Positions 35,886-45,907 of a stretch of DNA of 64,000 bases are shown piece after piece; the stretch's first letter is position 1, and the number at the start of each line of letters is the position of its first letter. The stretch is taken from contig OX463849.1 of NCBI GenBank assembly GCA_949825065.1, positions 30,368,043 through 30,432,042 of the forward strand. The letters are read 5' to 3'. Made by a program: the position numbers and the translations under genes. The notes under the pieces are model-generated. The model ran no database searches. It had not been told where the DNA came from and saw only the letters and a program-made list of their open reading frames with translations. The DNA is from Odontocerum albicorne (lineage: Eukaryota; Arthropoda; Insecta; Trichoptera; Odontoceridae).

Positions 35886-36285
35886 ACACAACATTTCAAA
35901 TAAATTAAATTTTTATTATTCAATCTTCAATAAAACTATATGAGATTTCTAAGCATTTATTTTTAAGAAAAAATATTGAGTATTTGGCATCTTGCCTATT
36001 TTTCTATTCGGCTCTAAATCTTAGCATTTTATCAAGGCCAATGAAAGAAGAATCTTCTGTTTTTAGAACAAATATGGGTGCCAGATCGTACGATCACGTG
36101 ACGAATGGAAGAGATCGTCTTTGAAAACAGTAACAGCCTACGACTACCACAAACATGGTGCAGTCATGTACTGAGGGTTAAATTTAAAAGCTGGTTAAGA
36201 TCTGCGCCGTTTACATCGCCCTCATGGGACTCGATCAATAGAACATCAATCTAACTAGCACCAGTTTAAGTTTACTTATCCCCTC
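35886..36285. other. Non-coding, no element recognised
   Basis: No supported frame or repeat. Confidence 0.3.
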
Positions 36286-36291
36286 GTGATC

Positions 36292-36555
36292 GAGAATGAT
36301 TGTCAGCCATGCTGTGAGTTTATTGATTGTGAATAGAAGAATCCTGTGAGTTTATTGGTTTTTTACGTTTAAGCTGTGAAATTTTAGCAAGCGCATAGTC
36401 TTCACAGATCAAAGTCATGGCATTTGATACGCAAAGAGATTGAACTCCAAAGAAAATTTGCGACTTTCAATCTGCTACAACCTTTCGTTAGATAGAGTTT
36501 TATATAGCGCTGCTTTTGTATTGTTTAATAGCACAATGAACATTTATAATAAATA
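36292..36555 (+). repeat. R1 repeat copy
   Basis: 'gagaatgattgtcagccatg', 'agctgtgaaattttagcaag', 'gtcttcacagatcaaagtca', 'tttcaatctgctacaacctt' and 'tcgttagatagagttttata' match the 46.6 kb copy in order. Confidence 0.65.
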
Positions 36556-36599
36556 GCTAATAAGCTACAGGAAAACAAATATGTACAGTGGTTTAAGTC

Positions 36600-36960
36600 T
36601 AAAATAAATCCCGAAGGAAATCCACCAGAAATCGAACCAGGAACGTCCACTTGTTTAGCGTTAATGCTAACCGTTAGACGTATATTGTATACATTTATAT
36701 TTTTAAACGTTTTAAACCTAGCTTGAATCTAAGTGTCCTGCAGCTCAATTATTCAAGTTTACAACGACTTTAGCAAGCTTCAAACACACCTCGATTTACT
36801 GTGTAGTTAGTACATGCCTTAACTTAACTTAACATACCGGCAACTTGTTTCAAAATGAATGTATCACAACACTTGGTCAGGAATCAAACCTGGAACGTTG
36901 ACCTATGTATGCTTACCATTAAACAACGACCGCAGACCGGTTTCATTGTAGAAATTCGTA
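36600..36960 (-). repeat. Two tRNA-like SINE heads (SINE-3)
   Basis: At 36605-36680 the reverse complement has 'aacggttagcattaacgcta' and 'cctggttcgatttctggt'. At 36870-36955 'ggtcaggaatcaaacctgga', 'tgcttaccattaaacaacga' and 'ccgcagacc' repeats the same layout: A box-like TGGTTTAAT and B box-like GGTTTGATTCC. Both resemble the head at 47180-47258. The surrounding bodies are decayed. Confidence 0.45.
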
Positions 36961-37359
36961 GTATTTGCCTAACGTGGAATGTTCGACTGTGAATCGTTCA
37001 TGAAAGAAATTTTATGGATCCATGTTTTTCAGTTGGGACGTAAGGGATTACATTGATAATGGCTTACAAACCGCGTCAAGCCATTGTTATTTAACTAATA
37101 TCACATATGTTTTAAAAGTAGATGTTATGCTAGTACCTACACATAGGTTAAAATATGGTTGAATAAAAAATTACAAGGTTTTAAAGCTGTAGTGTACAGA
37201 AGAATGGCATTTACGTAATCAGGGTGGACTCATTTGGTCTCCATAACCCAGTTGATAGAACGTTTACCATCTTGCCACGTTGCAATAAGTCTGTTAGGCA
37301 GTACCATACTGTATACAATGAAAGTTTTAACAAGACAAAGTTAAAAATATAATATTCTG
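36961..37359. other. Non-coding; weak tRNA-like piece
   Basis: 'tctccataacccagttgata' at about 37240 parallels 8404 and may be another SINE head. Nothing else recognised. Confidence 0.3.
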
Positions 37360-37760
37360 ATGCGCATGGGAATATCAACTGAAATATTGGCAAAGCAAAA
37401 AAAATTTAAATCACCATGTTCTGTTCAAATCAAGCGTCGCTCTTGGGTAATAAAGTCTCGTTCATCTCCAAGAAAAACAACGGGGAACAAAGACGTCCAA
37501 GATGGAGAAGCCGCTAAAAATAAAAAAAAAATGAAATATTGTAAATGTGAATCAACCACATATATGTTCAGGGTGGCCTACAACAACGTCAAGAGAGTCA
37601 ACACGTATTGTACGTATCATTTTTTTGTTGTTAACATTCAACTCGCCGGGAGTATTTTATGTGAAAAACTCTTTCAACCAACTAGAAAGACATTCAAAAG
37701 GTTTTAAGGGAAAAAAGACTGAGATCCTTTTGAAAAATCTGAAATCCAAAGGAAAATAAA
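37360..37760 (-). other. Non-coding with a decayed LINE-C/SINE-1 tail
   Basis: Minus strand, about 37615-37690: 'ctagttggttgaaagagttt' and 'actcccggcgagttgaatg' resembles the shared tail (..TGGTTGGTTGGAAGAG..GCAATAA..GCCAG..). The overlapping 115- and 70-codon frames have no family signature. Confidence 0.35.
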
Positions 37761-37833
37761 ACTTCCGATCCTGCTTTGTGAGACTGAGTAACTAACCAAC
37801 TAAGACACTGAGTCATCATTGCCGATGTATAAA

Positions 37834-38388
37834 GGGTCTTTCAAATTGAGCGTTTTTTTATTCTTGGATAACACACAGATGGCGTCGCGAACTTGCCTGG
37901 GTCTTGTGACATTTGAGAAGTGTAATGTATGACATTTATAAATATGGAGTCGTACACAACACAATAACGCGTTCAAATTGAAAATTATTTTATGTACCTA
38001 TTGTAATCTCCGGAAACGGTGATGTTAATTGGCCACCAAGATCATGTGATCTGACACCGTTGAACTATTTCCTTTGGGGTTACGTGAAAAGCCAGGTCTA
38101 TAAAAATGACCCCCGATCAATTCCTGAACTGAAAAACGAAATTTTTTGCGTTATTGGTGAGTTAGAACCGCAATTATGCCAAAATGTTATCGAAAACGTT
38201 GACAAAAGAGTGGACATCTGTGGAGCTGCAAGAGGTGGACATTGAGCAAATATTGTTTTTTTGTGTTTAATTTCATACATTATACTTCAATGTCCATTAA
38301 AAAGTTTTTTGAAATCAAACCAAATTATGTGTTTTATTCTAGAAATAAGAAAATTTGAATTAAAAAAACCGCTCAATTTGAAAGACCC
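37834..38388 (+). mobile_element. Internally deleted Tc1/mariner-type element
   Basis: The ends are perfect 19-bp inverted repeats, GGGTCTTTCAAATTGAGCG (37834-37852 and 38370-38388 reversed). Next to the left end, ATG at 37944 starts MESYTTQ-stop-RVQIENYF, a typical N-terminus of insect IS630/Tc1-type transposases. After a large deletion, about 38025-38245 reads GDVNWPPRSCDLTPLNYFLW then GYVKSQVYKNDPRSIPELKN..ARGGH and stop. That is the end of the DDE domain, with the third acidic residue's DLTPLD motif changed to DLTPLN. The middle with the first two acidic residues is gone. The flanks (aaa / atg) show no clear TA duplication. Confidence 0.82.
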
Positions 38389-38404
38389 ATGGGTGCTACA
38401 AAAA

Positions 38405-38900
38405 ACGCAATTGTATTTTTTTCTTAAATTTTGACTACATGGTAGAACCTGGGGATCTAATTGGCAAGTGACAATATATTTCATACAAACATACAGTTAT
38501 ACTTTCCCCTATCTCGACACACATACTTTCCCCTATCTCGACACACATACTTTCCCCTATCTCGACACACATACTTTCCCCTATCTCGACACGCATACTT
38601 TCCCCTATCTCGACACACATACTTTCCCCTATCTCGACACACATACTTTCCTCTATCTCGACACACATACTTTCCCCTATCTCGACACACATATTTTCCT
38701 CTATCTCGACACACATATTTTACCTCTTTGACATATATACATCTCCTCACACAGCTCCTACGATTTCTTTTACTTCTTATCTTTCCTTCTTTAAAAAAAT
38801 ATAATTCACTTAATCTACCCATAATTTTCTAATTATTCCTTAACCACGTTGTCCAGTCACATTTGTACTGTATACTTACTATGTAAATCTTTTGTGATTC
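38405..38900 (-). mobile_element. LINE-A fragment (minus) containing a minisatellite
   Basis: Right of the minisatellite, 'ctcacacagctcctacgatt', 'ttccttctttaaaaaaatat' and 'catttgtactgtatacttac' follow the family order. To its left lies a short unassigned segment. The repeat array (38501-38716) occupies the place of the VCRDRK codons. Confidence 0.65.
38501..38716. repeat. 24-bp minisatellite, 9 units
   Basis: The unit is 'actttcccctatctcgacac' plus 'acat', nine in-register copies from 38501, with variants acgcat (unit 4), ctctat (units 7 and 9) and atttt (unit 9). On the minus strand each unit encodes YVCRDRGK, which matches the DVCRDRK segment of the LINE-A C-terminus. Confidence 0.95.
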
Positions 38901-39635
38901 ATTCACTCGTGCTTTGGGTACGTAAAACAGTGATTTCTCATCAACTGAAGAGGTTTAAAAGGACTCGTGGTAAAAAATAAAGTAGAGTATTTTTTTTCAA
39001 TCTTGAAAACCAAAGGCTGGAAAACTGGCATTTTATCAACTTAGCTACAGGGTAATCAACACTGCCAACATCTGATATTGGAAAAAGATACTACAAATTT
39101 AGAGGAAATTATTTAAAAAGGATAGGTTTCCACTGTATTTTAGTAGAGCAGACATTTTATAAAACACGACAAACCAACGATTGACATTTGTCAAGATATC
39201 CCTGTTCCCTCGAATTGCAAAAAAAAATATTGTTTATCCAGTCGATTTTTGTTTTTTCCTTTTTGTTGATTTTTCATTTGCCATTATTTTTTTCAATAAT
39301 TGAAGAAAAATAAATGAAGATATTTTCTAATATTTCGAAAACGAAACATTTTTGTTTTTATATTTTCTAGAATCTTTTTCCCTAGGCGTCTATTAGACAC
39401 TCAACCATTTGTTTGACTTGAGATTTCCAGATTTTTAATAGTGGACGACATAAATATGAAAAGTTTAATTAACTGACGCTTAAGAAAGATAACTCCAAAA
39501 ACTTTTAGCTTAAAGAAACTTCGTAAATGAATTTGTTTTTTATAATTTATTCATCCTTTGTATTTTGTACAATGAAGTAAACACAACACTTTCATGTCTA
39601 ATAATGCGTATTAAGGCAGGTAGGTTTCATGACCA
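38901..39635. other. Non-coding, no element recognised
   Basis: AT-rich, poly-A/T runs at 39220-39310. Confidence 0.35.
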
Positions 39636-39639
39636 CGTA

Positions 39640-40070
39640 GCTTGATTTATTTTCAACCTACGAAAGTACGATCATATAACTTCATACCAGAAGGTATTGA
39701 ACTGGTTGGATGTTAGAAATAGACGCCAAATTCACATACTGTCTCTATTGTATGATATCTATCCTGATGCGTCTGTCTAACGCATTGAAATTATTCCCCT
39801 TGTGTGTGGTCCTTTCATGCTTACAGTAACCACAAACCTCTCCATATCCCTGGGCTACGAACAATGTCCTTAACTGTCCCATCCCCTCCCTCTTGTCGCG
39901 CCGAAAAAAAATTGTGGACTTATGCTCACGTATGTGTTTATGGATTTCTTTTTTTGCTTCATTTATTATCTTAACTTGCTTCTATTATTTTTGTCTGGTT
40001 AGTTAGAAGAGATTGTCTCCTGGCAATAAGCCCGCCAGATTGTACTTGCAATAAAAGAGGTAAATAAATA
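39640..40070 (+). mobile_element. LINE-C copy (plus), interrupted and deleted
   Basis: 'cctacgaaagtacgatcata' then 'taacttcataccagaaggta' then 'ttgaactggttggatgttag' is the NLRKYDHITSYxKxLNWLxVR region. After 'attgtatgatatctat' a foreign ~106-bp block (39763-39868) intervenes. 'ccttaactgtcccatcccct' then resumes, followed by a jump (deletion of about 250 bp relative to the 15 and 34 kb copies) to 'cacgtatgtgtttatggatt'. The copy ends with the full tail: 'gtctggttagttagaagaga', 'ggcaataagcccgccagatt', 'gcaataaaagaggtaaataa'. Confidence 0.75.
39763..39868 (-). repeat. Duplicated LINE-G block inserted in LINE-C
   Basis: 'cctgatgcgtctgtctaacg' through 'ccctgggctacgaacaatgt' recurs at about 40425-40531 in the same orientation with roughly four mismatches in 106 bp. 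At 40.4 kb it belongs to a LINE-G copy. Confidence 0.85.
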
Positions 40071-40084
40071 AATAGCTTGTAACC

Positions 40085-40265
40085 GAGGAGGCAGTTTGAA
40101 GAAGCGTGTGGTAATTAGAAGCGTGGAAGGACGATGCACAAGAGGAAAGATCTCAGTACGTTGGACTGACCAAGTGAAAGACGCAACAGAACTATCCTGA
40201 ACAACTTCGTTTCGAGCCGCGGAGTACAGAGATGGGTGAAGAGGAGTCACGATGCTCAATAATGA
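40085..40265 (+). mobile_element. LINE-G C-terminal fragment (plus)
   Basis: Reads KRVVIRSVEGRCTRGKISVR then WTDQVKDATELS-stop, then in another frame FRAAEYRDG and a GVTML end. This is the V-GR-RGR---RWTDQVKDA..AA--R-GWR block. Confidence 0.65.
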
Positions 40266-40324
40266 GCGATAGGATGAGGTTTCTTAAAATAAAACAAAAG
40301 AAAATGAAGAAACATACAAAGATC

Positions 40325-40865
40325 AGTCCATCTATCCTGTCGTGTAGTTCATGACTGAGCATCGTGACTCCCATGATAGCCTCTAACGACTCCTCTTTAT
40401 CCGTCTCTGCACACTCTGGTAATCCTGATGCGTCTGTCTAACGCATTGAAATTATTCCTCTTGTGTGTCGTCCTTTCATGCTTACAGTAACCACAAACCT
40501 CTCCAAATCCCTGAGCTACGAACAATGTGCCCAAAAAATTCGAGGACTTGTCGAAGACATATTGTGAACAATTAGTGTAAGAATGGAGGCGTTAGTTTAG
40601 TTGCTGTCCATGAAATTCATAACCCCCTTTTCCAACGCTACATTTTGAATGCATCTATTCCATGTTTCTAACTTGCTATCAGAGTCCATGTCTCCGTTCC
40701 ACACATGAAATATTTGCGAAGATGATAGACTTAACTATTTGCATTTTTGTCGTTATAGTGATAGTTCTGCTCTTCTTTTTACCATTCCTCTCCTTCTTTT
40801 CAACTCAGCCTTACATCCTCCATTGTTGGTAATACTGGTGCCTGAGGAAAGAAAATCAGTAATCA
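40325..40865 (-). mobile_element. LINE-G fragment (minus), opposed to the previous one
   Basis: Minus strand from 40860: a GTETWTL block ('tcagagtccatgtctccgtt' reversed), HGIDAFKM, then 'cattgttcgtagctcaggga' (HIVRSSG), 'aggacgacacacaagaggaa', 'tgggagtcacgatgctcagt' (GSHDAQ) and a stop. It forms an inverted pair with 40085-40265. Confidence 0.6.
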
Positions 40866-41094
40866 CTTCTAGAGCAGTGAGAAATATAAAAAAAACTCTA
40901 CCATAATTACTTACATAAAAAAATGCATTTAAATTAGAAACATTTATTTTTCAATGGATCATTCTCACTGATTCTTAGACACAAAATAGCACTAATAAAT
41001 CCCCAAAAAGCAAGGAAAAGGAAAATGGACGGGAGATATACTCCATTGCATAATTTTGATACTACATGACTTTTCATGTTGTGTTGATGGGTAT

Positions 41095-41425
41095 ATTTTT
41101 ATTTTATTTATTTATTTATTTATTTATTATTACACATGACAAGAAATATACACAATTTGAGAAAAACAACAGATAATTTGATTTGGACATACAATTTTAA
41201 TGGATCTGGGTTTGTTGCCTTTCATTTGTCGTATCACCAGTAAACTAGGCTTTTGCCTGTATCTCACTGAGGATATTTAGCATTAGAAAAATAAATCGAT
41301 ACTTCTTTCCGATTTTTGATTATACAAAAACAAAACCCCGTTGCACGCTCTCATCAACCTGACAAACAGTGACACTCAACTACAACTGGAAACATCTTGC
41401 GAAATTCAACTGCTCACACATAATA
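41095..41425 (-). mobile_element. LINE-D 3' end with (AATA)n tail
   Basis: The reverse complement ends 'tgtgtatatttcttgtcatg', 'tgtaataataaataaataaa', (TAAA)n. It also has 'gacaaatgaaaggcaacaaa' and 'gagatacaggcaaaagccta', as in the 25.6 kb copy. Confidence 0.75.
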
Positions 41426-41564
41426 TATTAACATACTTTCCTCCACTTTTCAATGACATTTTATAACTTAACGAGTTCGATACATTGTATTTAGTTGAAA
41501 ATTAATGATAAGAGTACTATGAGTGTATATATTTATTTAAATTATTTACTATTTTAAATCTTAA

Positions 41565-42490
41565 ATACATACATACCATCACTCCGCGTCCCTGTCCGGG
41601 TAGGCAGAGAAGAGAAAATATCTGACTTTCATATCGTAACACATATATTTTGCCTCTTCTACATTCATACATTTTTCTAATATAGCTTGTACGATTTTTA
41701 TGACTTTGAACATTAAAATATTATACGCTTGGTCCAACGATACCCCCCCGCCCCCGCCAGTCTTACTCTACCAAGACTACTACTAAAATGAACACTCTAT
41801 TTTTTTAAATAATCTTTCTTCATTCATACGTTCTATGTGCCATATTCCTCAACACATCAGCCTAAAGTTAACACTCATCGCTTATCATATAATTTCGTTG
41901 TCTGTAATATATTACAAGCCCCAGTACTCGTATTATTATTTTAAGTGCACGCATTTCAACAGCATTTATTCGGCACTTTTCAGTCTTGTTTAATGTTCAC
42001 GTTTCACTACCATATATCAAAAGGGGTACTAAAATACTATTAATTACTAATCATCTTGACAGATTTCGATACTGCCCAGTTCTAGTAGATATGTTTTAGT
42101 GCCCCATTGACTTTTTTCCTATACGCCATTTAATATCATTCTTAACTCTTCCATCATTTGAGAAAATACTAACCAAATAGCAGAGTACTGAATTCGCTTT
42201 TATCTTTTATTACTCTCTCATATATCGCATTTACGTTTCCTTTAATCTTTTTCTATCACCATGATACTCGTATTAGGATTTTGTAACATTTATTCTCAGA
42301 TCTTTACACCTCTCATACAATTTTTTTGTCAGACTTTAATTCATCCTCATTCTCCCCCATAACCATTCTACATTTCAATACCACCTATTGACCTACATAG
42401 CTTTTTCAGAAAATGAATATATTTAAATATTAAAGAACCAGAATGACAAGATACATCCTTGCTTTACACGACGAAGAAAAATCTCCTTAC
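41565..42490 (-). mobile_element. LINE-A, longest minus copy
   Basis: Starts at the tail ('acatacataccatcactccg', 'cgtccctgtccgggtaggca'). It passes the NRRSC/DILKE region, the thumb ('tatatcaaaaggggtactaa') and 'ttagtgccccattgactttt'. It continues upstream to 'atatttaaatattaaagaac' and 'catccttgctttacacgacg' (an RT-palm-side region in reversed sense), about 920 bp. All frames are broken. Carries TACTCGTA at 41925-41932 and 42265-42272. Confidence 0.65.
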
Positions 42491-43339
42491 ACAGGGCGTA
42501 ATTGAATCTGAGAGAGTGTTATTGCATATTGAGAAATAGTCATTATGAACTTATTATCCATATATTATTGCCGTGAAATGGTAAATTCTTTATGTTATGG
42601 CATCAATTACCTATTTCGAATAATACAATGGTTTTGTTTATGGCGTTTGCTTTACGATTATTTAAAAAGAAATATCTTGGAGTTAAATATTGTTTTTCAG
42701 CTATTATCTTCAAAATGTCTGAATCCCTAATTCAGATAAATTTAAGAATACCACAAAAAAGAGAAAGATACATTAGTTGATATTTTTGACATCATCTGGA
42801 GGAAGAAGGTTACAACATCTTTAAAACGTATGTCATCATTGAAGTTCTCAATACGGCAAGAGCTCCGAAAAAACATTAATACAGCAACAGCTACGAAAAA
42901 CATTAACATTAAGTGATTTTTAAATAAACAAAAACAAGCTTACGAATAATTCAACTAAAATATATGCGAGTATAACCGCAAAATATGAAATAGAGAATAA
43001 ATAGTAAATTCAAACCATAATCAAATTGCATGCATTTCTGCAAACGTTGTGGGAGCGGGATAATGGATTAATTTCATACTGAAATGGTAAACCTCACACA
43101 TACCAGTATACGAGTACAAGATGGCGCATTAGTCGCGCTCCAGTTCTCTTATACAAGTACAAGCCATTGTTGTGGATCTTGTGGCTTCAATTCTTGCAAC
43201 AAGTCAATTTTATACGAACAATCAATAATTATTTCTTAAGATTCGTCAGTGTCATTGTCAATTCGAAACAGTCCATTCGATAAAAAAAATAATTTCTTTT
43301 AGAACACGGGCGTTCTTTTAGAGCTGTCTATGAAATATT
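42491..43339. other. Non-coding; repeat shared with 6.3 kb
   Basis: 42795-42900 is the second copy of the repeat described at 6290-6440. The overlapping frames at 42545-42780 are hydrophobic and unassigned. TACGAGTA at 43109-43116. Confidence 0.35.
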
Positions 43340-43535
43340 AATTTAGATGTTAATACACCACACCTCGTTTTACACATCCTCATTTTTGATCCTGTTTGCA
43401 TTACTGTGGAACAAACTTCTAAAAGTTATCAGATGTGCCCTATCTTTATTTGCTTTTAAGAGAGAATTAAAAAAACTCTACTCAGAAAACCTTTCAATCT
43501 TATTTTCCTTTGTTTCCCTTCCTTATTCTTGAACA
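43340..43535 (+). mobile_element. CR1/L2-type RT C-terminal fragment
   Basis: MLIHHTSFYTSSFLILFALL then WNKLLKVIRCALSLFAFKRE then LKKLYSENLS is the 'HRT.FY.SSF...A.RLWN.LP..IR.A.SL..FKR.LKK.Y' C-terminus. Close to, but distinguishable from, the LINE-C copies (FKRELKK against FKKRLKK). Confidence 0.65.
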
Positions 43536-43554
43536 AATTTCTGTCCTCTTTTAT

Positions 43555-43870
43555 TGCCTACATACATATCATCAAGCCATTTTATTTTTACGGTAGAGAG
43601 AAAGGTAAAAGCGCTTTCTTTCCTTTTGGGACACATATCCTTTGCGTCTTCTACGAGTACATCCCCATTCTCATACAGCTTCTACGATCTCTCAAACCTT
43701 TTACTTATCCTCTTTTAAAAATTTCATACACTTGATCCAACCATACTTTTCTTGGTCGTCCTCTACCACGCCGTCTACTCACATTTGTACTGTATATTTG
43801 TCTTCTTAGTGCCTACGTGCCCAAATCAGCTCAGAGTACTTTTCGTCATCTTGTTCAACACATCTATACT
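43555..43870 (-). mobile_element. LINE-A fragment (minus)
   Basis: 'acatacatatcatcaagcca', 'tcatacagcttctacgatct', 'cttgatccaaccatactttt' (LDQV), 'cgtctactcacatttgtact' (NVSR) and 'gcccaaatcagctcagagta' (WFGH). A 6-base CGAGTA addition lies within 'cttctacatcc' at 43652-43659. Confidence 0.75.
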
Positions 43871-44203
43871 TGTTCATTCATCTATCCATTACCCGCTCCC
43901 ACAACACACTAATATAAAATATTATTGTCTGGAGATTGAGAGTTTATTTTATATTTTTTGAAATCTGTTATAGAATAAATACTGTTGACTTGTCAAATAT
44001 AAATTGGTTGGCTATAAAAAAATACTGTATAGCAAAGCCGTAAAATGTAACATGCACAACCACACAAAAAAAAATTCAAGCGGAGCTTAATGCCATCTGG
44101 TTAAATTTGCTTAAATATTTTGACTAATGCTTAAAGTATGCAGTTTTTCGCCTTAAGAAAAATCGATCTTTTACTGGTCCTTGATGTCAAAAACGTACGA
44201 TTT
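43871..44203. other. Non-coding, no element recognised
   Basis: No supported frame. Confidence 0.3.
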
Positions 44204-44349
44204 ATTTCCTAGTCATTGATCTTGCCGGACAATCTACATCAGTAAAATGGTGTCCATTTGCGCGTTGTATTCGAATATTTCCTAGTCATTGTTCTTGCCG
44301 GACAATCTACATCAGTAAAATGGTGTCCATTTGCGCGTTGTATTCGAAT
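44204..44349 (+). repeat. Exact-length 73-bp tandem duplication
   Basis: Two head-to-tail copies starting 'atttcctagtcattg' at 44204 and 44277. They differ at essentially one base (gatcttg/gttcttg). GC-richer than the surroundings. Confidence 0.92.
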
Positions 44350-44879
44350 AGTTGACTCTTGATTTGCGAAATAGAGTTTCTACTTAATAATTATGAACGT
44401 TTGAATCAGGATTGCAAATGATGAGCCACCCTGTGTACACAGTGTGTGTGCTTGGACGTTATCTAGGACAATGCTACGTGAAACGGTTCTGAAAATCTAA
44501 GCGACAAATGGAATATCGCACTTTTTATCATTAAGTTAAATAATATATCGCATGTCGTTAAGTAGAGCCCGAGGCTTTTGAACAATACGAAATAGGCTCC
44601 ATTGGACTTATCATCCTGCGTTGCTATTTGACCGCAGTAAGTGTTTTATATGTTGCGATAAGAGATCTGTTGTGGTAAGGTAGTTTTATTTTAAGGGGTA
44701 TAACCTTTTTTGATAAAATTAGGTACCGTATGAAATTTAACTCGTAGCCTCGGGGTCCAAAAACCACAGAAGTCACCAGTTCAATAGCTTTATAATGATT
44801 TTTTTTATGTAAACGAAACGTCTCGTTGAATGAAAAAAATACGGAAGCACAATATATAATAGGAATGATTGAAAATAAA
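44350..44879. other. Non-coding, no element recognised
   Basis: No supported frame. Confidence 0.3.
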
Positions 44880-45175
44880 TGTTAACTTATGTGTTGAGTA
44901 AGATGAAGAAGAGAACTCTGAGATGGTTTGGGCATGTAGAACGAATGAATAAAGAATGACTAACACACAGATATATGGTGCACATGTGAGTAGGAGGCAT
45001 GGTAGAAGAAGACTAAGGAAAGTATGGTTGAAATAAGTGAATGGTATTTTGAAAGAAGAAATCTTAGAAATTCAGACAAATCGTAGGAATTGTATGATAT
45101 GTGTCAGATAGGAAAGTCCGGGGCTCAGTTCTCTCTGCCTACAGTGACAGAAAAACGACGTGATGGTATGTATGC
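44880..45175 (+). mobile_element. LINE-A fragment (plus), one of the cleaner copies
   Basis: 'tgagatggtttgggcatgta' (RWFGHV), 'gaacgaatgaataaag' (ERMNK), 'gtgagtaggaggcatggtag' (SRRHGR), 'aatggtattttgaaagaaga' (NGILKE), 'aatcgtaggaattgtatga' (NRRNCM), 'ctctctgcctacagtgacag' and 'acgtgatggtatgtatg'. Used here as the reference against which the extra CTCGTA at 52357 is seen. Confidence 0.8.
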
Positions 45176-45465
45176 TACAACTCGTGGTCAAGTTAGAGAA
45201 ACGCCTGACTACCATTAAGGGTATATTGATGGTGCCTAACAAAAAATACGTTTTGTACTGGTGTTTAACTTAAGATTTTTAATGTTCATGTGTGTTGTAA
45301 TAAATTTTTACATGGTAAATAATTCTGCCGTTTTGTTAAATATATTTAATCACAGTTTGATTAAATATATTTTTGTCGATGGTTGATTGATTCAACTGTT
45401 ATTATTTTTTGATGATTTATTGTTGTGAAAGACGATTGATTCAAGTTTTATTTATGTCGTTCCAG
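45176..45465 (+). other. Intron sequence ahead of the Beat-like exon
   Basis: AT-rich. It ends in a T-rich stretch and acceptor ('tttatgtcgttccag', AG at 45464-45465). Confidence 0.6.
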
Positions 45466-45599
45466 CTCTGGCCAGGAAGGACCCCCACATAGAAGGGTTG
45501 GCCAGCAGGTACTCCGCTGGGGAGGAGATCAGAGTCAACTGCTCCTCAGACCCCACATTGCCACCTTGGGACCTCACGTGGTATGTCAATGATGTCGAG
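45466..45599 (+). CDS. Internal exon of a beaten path (Beat)-family Ig gene
   Basis: The exon starts after a consensus acceptor (ttccag) and ends before a consensus donor (gag|gtaagt). It begins two bases into a codon, then gives 44 codons with no stop: LARKDPHIEGLASRYSAGEE, IRVNCSSDPTLPPWDLTWYV, NDVE. P-x-I-x-G, Y-x-x-G-(D/E), VNCSS and the L-x-W-x-(V/I)-N core are the B and C strands of the second Ig-like domain of insect Beat proteins. The conserved Cys (residue 24) and Trp (37) are 13 apart, as in Ig folds. Beat proteins are secreted or membrane-anchored axon guidance factors that bind Side-type receptors. Composition is about 55 per cent GC against about a third around it. The rest of the gene is not visible here, so the paralogue cannot be named. 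The frame runs past the donor for about 28 codons, but that part is phenylalanine-rich intron. Confidence 0.75.
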
Positions 45600-45689
45600 G
45601 TAAGTGATTATTTTTTTTTTGACAAAAAATTTTCGCATTACATGTTGATGTGGCCTATTTCAAAAACAGTTTTTCACCCATCTTAATTA

Positions 45690-45835
45690 CTTTTACATAT
45701 TTATTTATTTTGCGCTTTATTGTGTAGCCATTTGGAAGGATCCTTGTCAGGTGGCAATCTATTCCACCAAACATCCAGACAAAAGTTGATAAAGAAAGTT
45801 ATATGGTCGCAAAATGATTTATTTCTTAATACAAA
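45690..45835 (-). mobile_element. LINE-C 3' UTR and tail
   Basis: Reversed: 'tgcgaccatataactttctt', 'caacttttgtctggatgttt', 'ggtggaatagattgccacct', ending 'aaataaataaatatg'. Tail-only copy in the intron after the Beat-like exon. Confidence 0.65.
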
Positions 45836-45839
45836 ATTC

Positions 45840-45880
45840 ATGATGACACGGCGTGATGGTATGTATGTATGTAAGGAGTA
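45840..45880 (+). mobile_element. LINE-A 3' tail remnant
   Basis: 'cacggcgtgatggtatgtat' and 'gtatgtaagg' are the last bases of the family with its (TATG)n end. It sits just before a minisatellite made of LINE-A-like units. Confidence 0.55.
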
Positions 45881-45907
45881 AGAGAAACGTTAATAATTAG
45901 AAGAGAA

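Noticed and set aside
38501..38716. CRISPR-like array
   Set aside because: Units are contiguous with no spacers, in a eukaryotic repeat context; a minisatellite.
38435..38832. Open frames with repeated YVCRDRGK, CVEIGES or TFPYLDTH
   Set aside because: All arise from a 24-bp tandem repeat whose length is a multiple of three.
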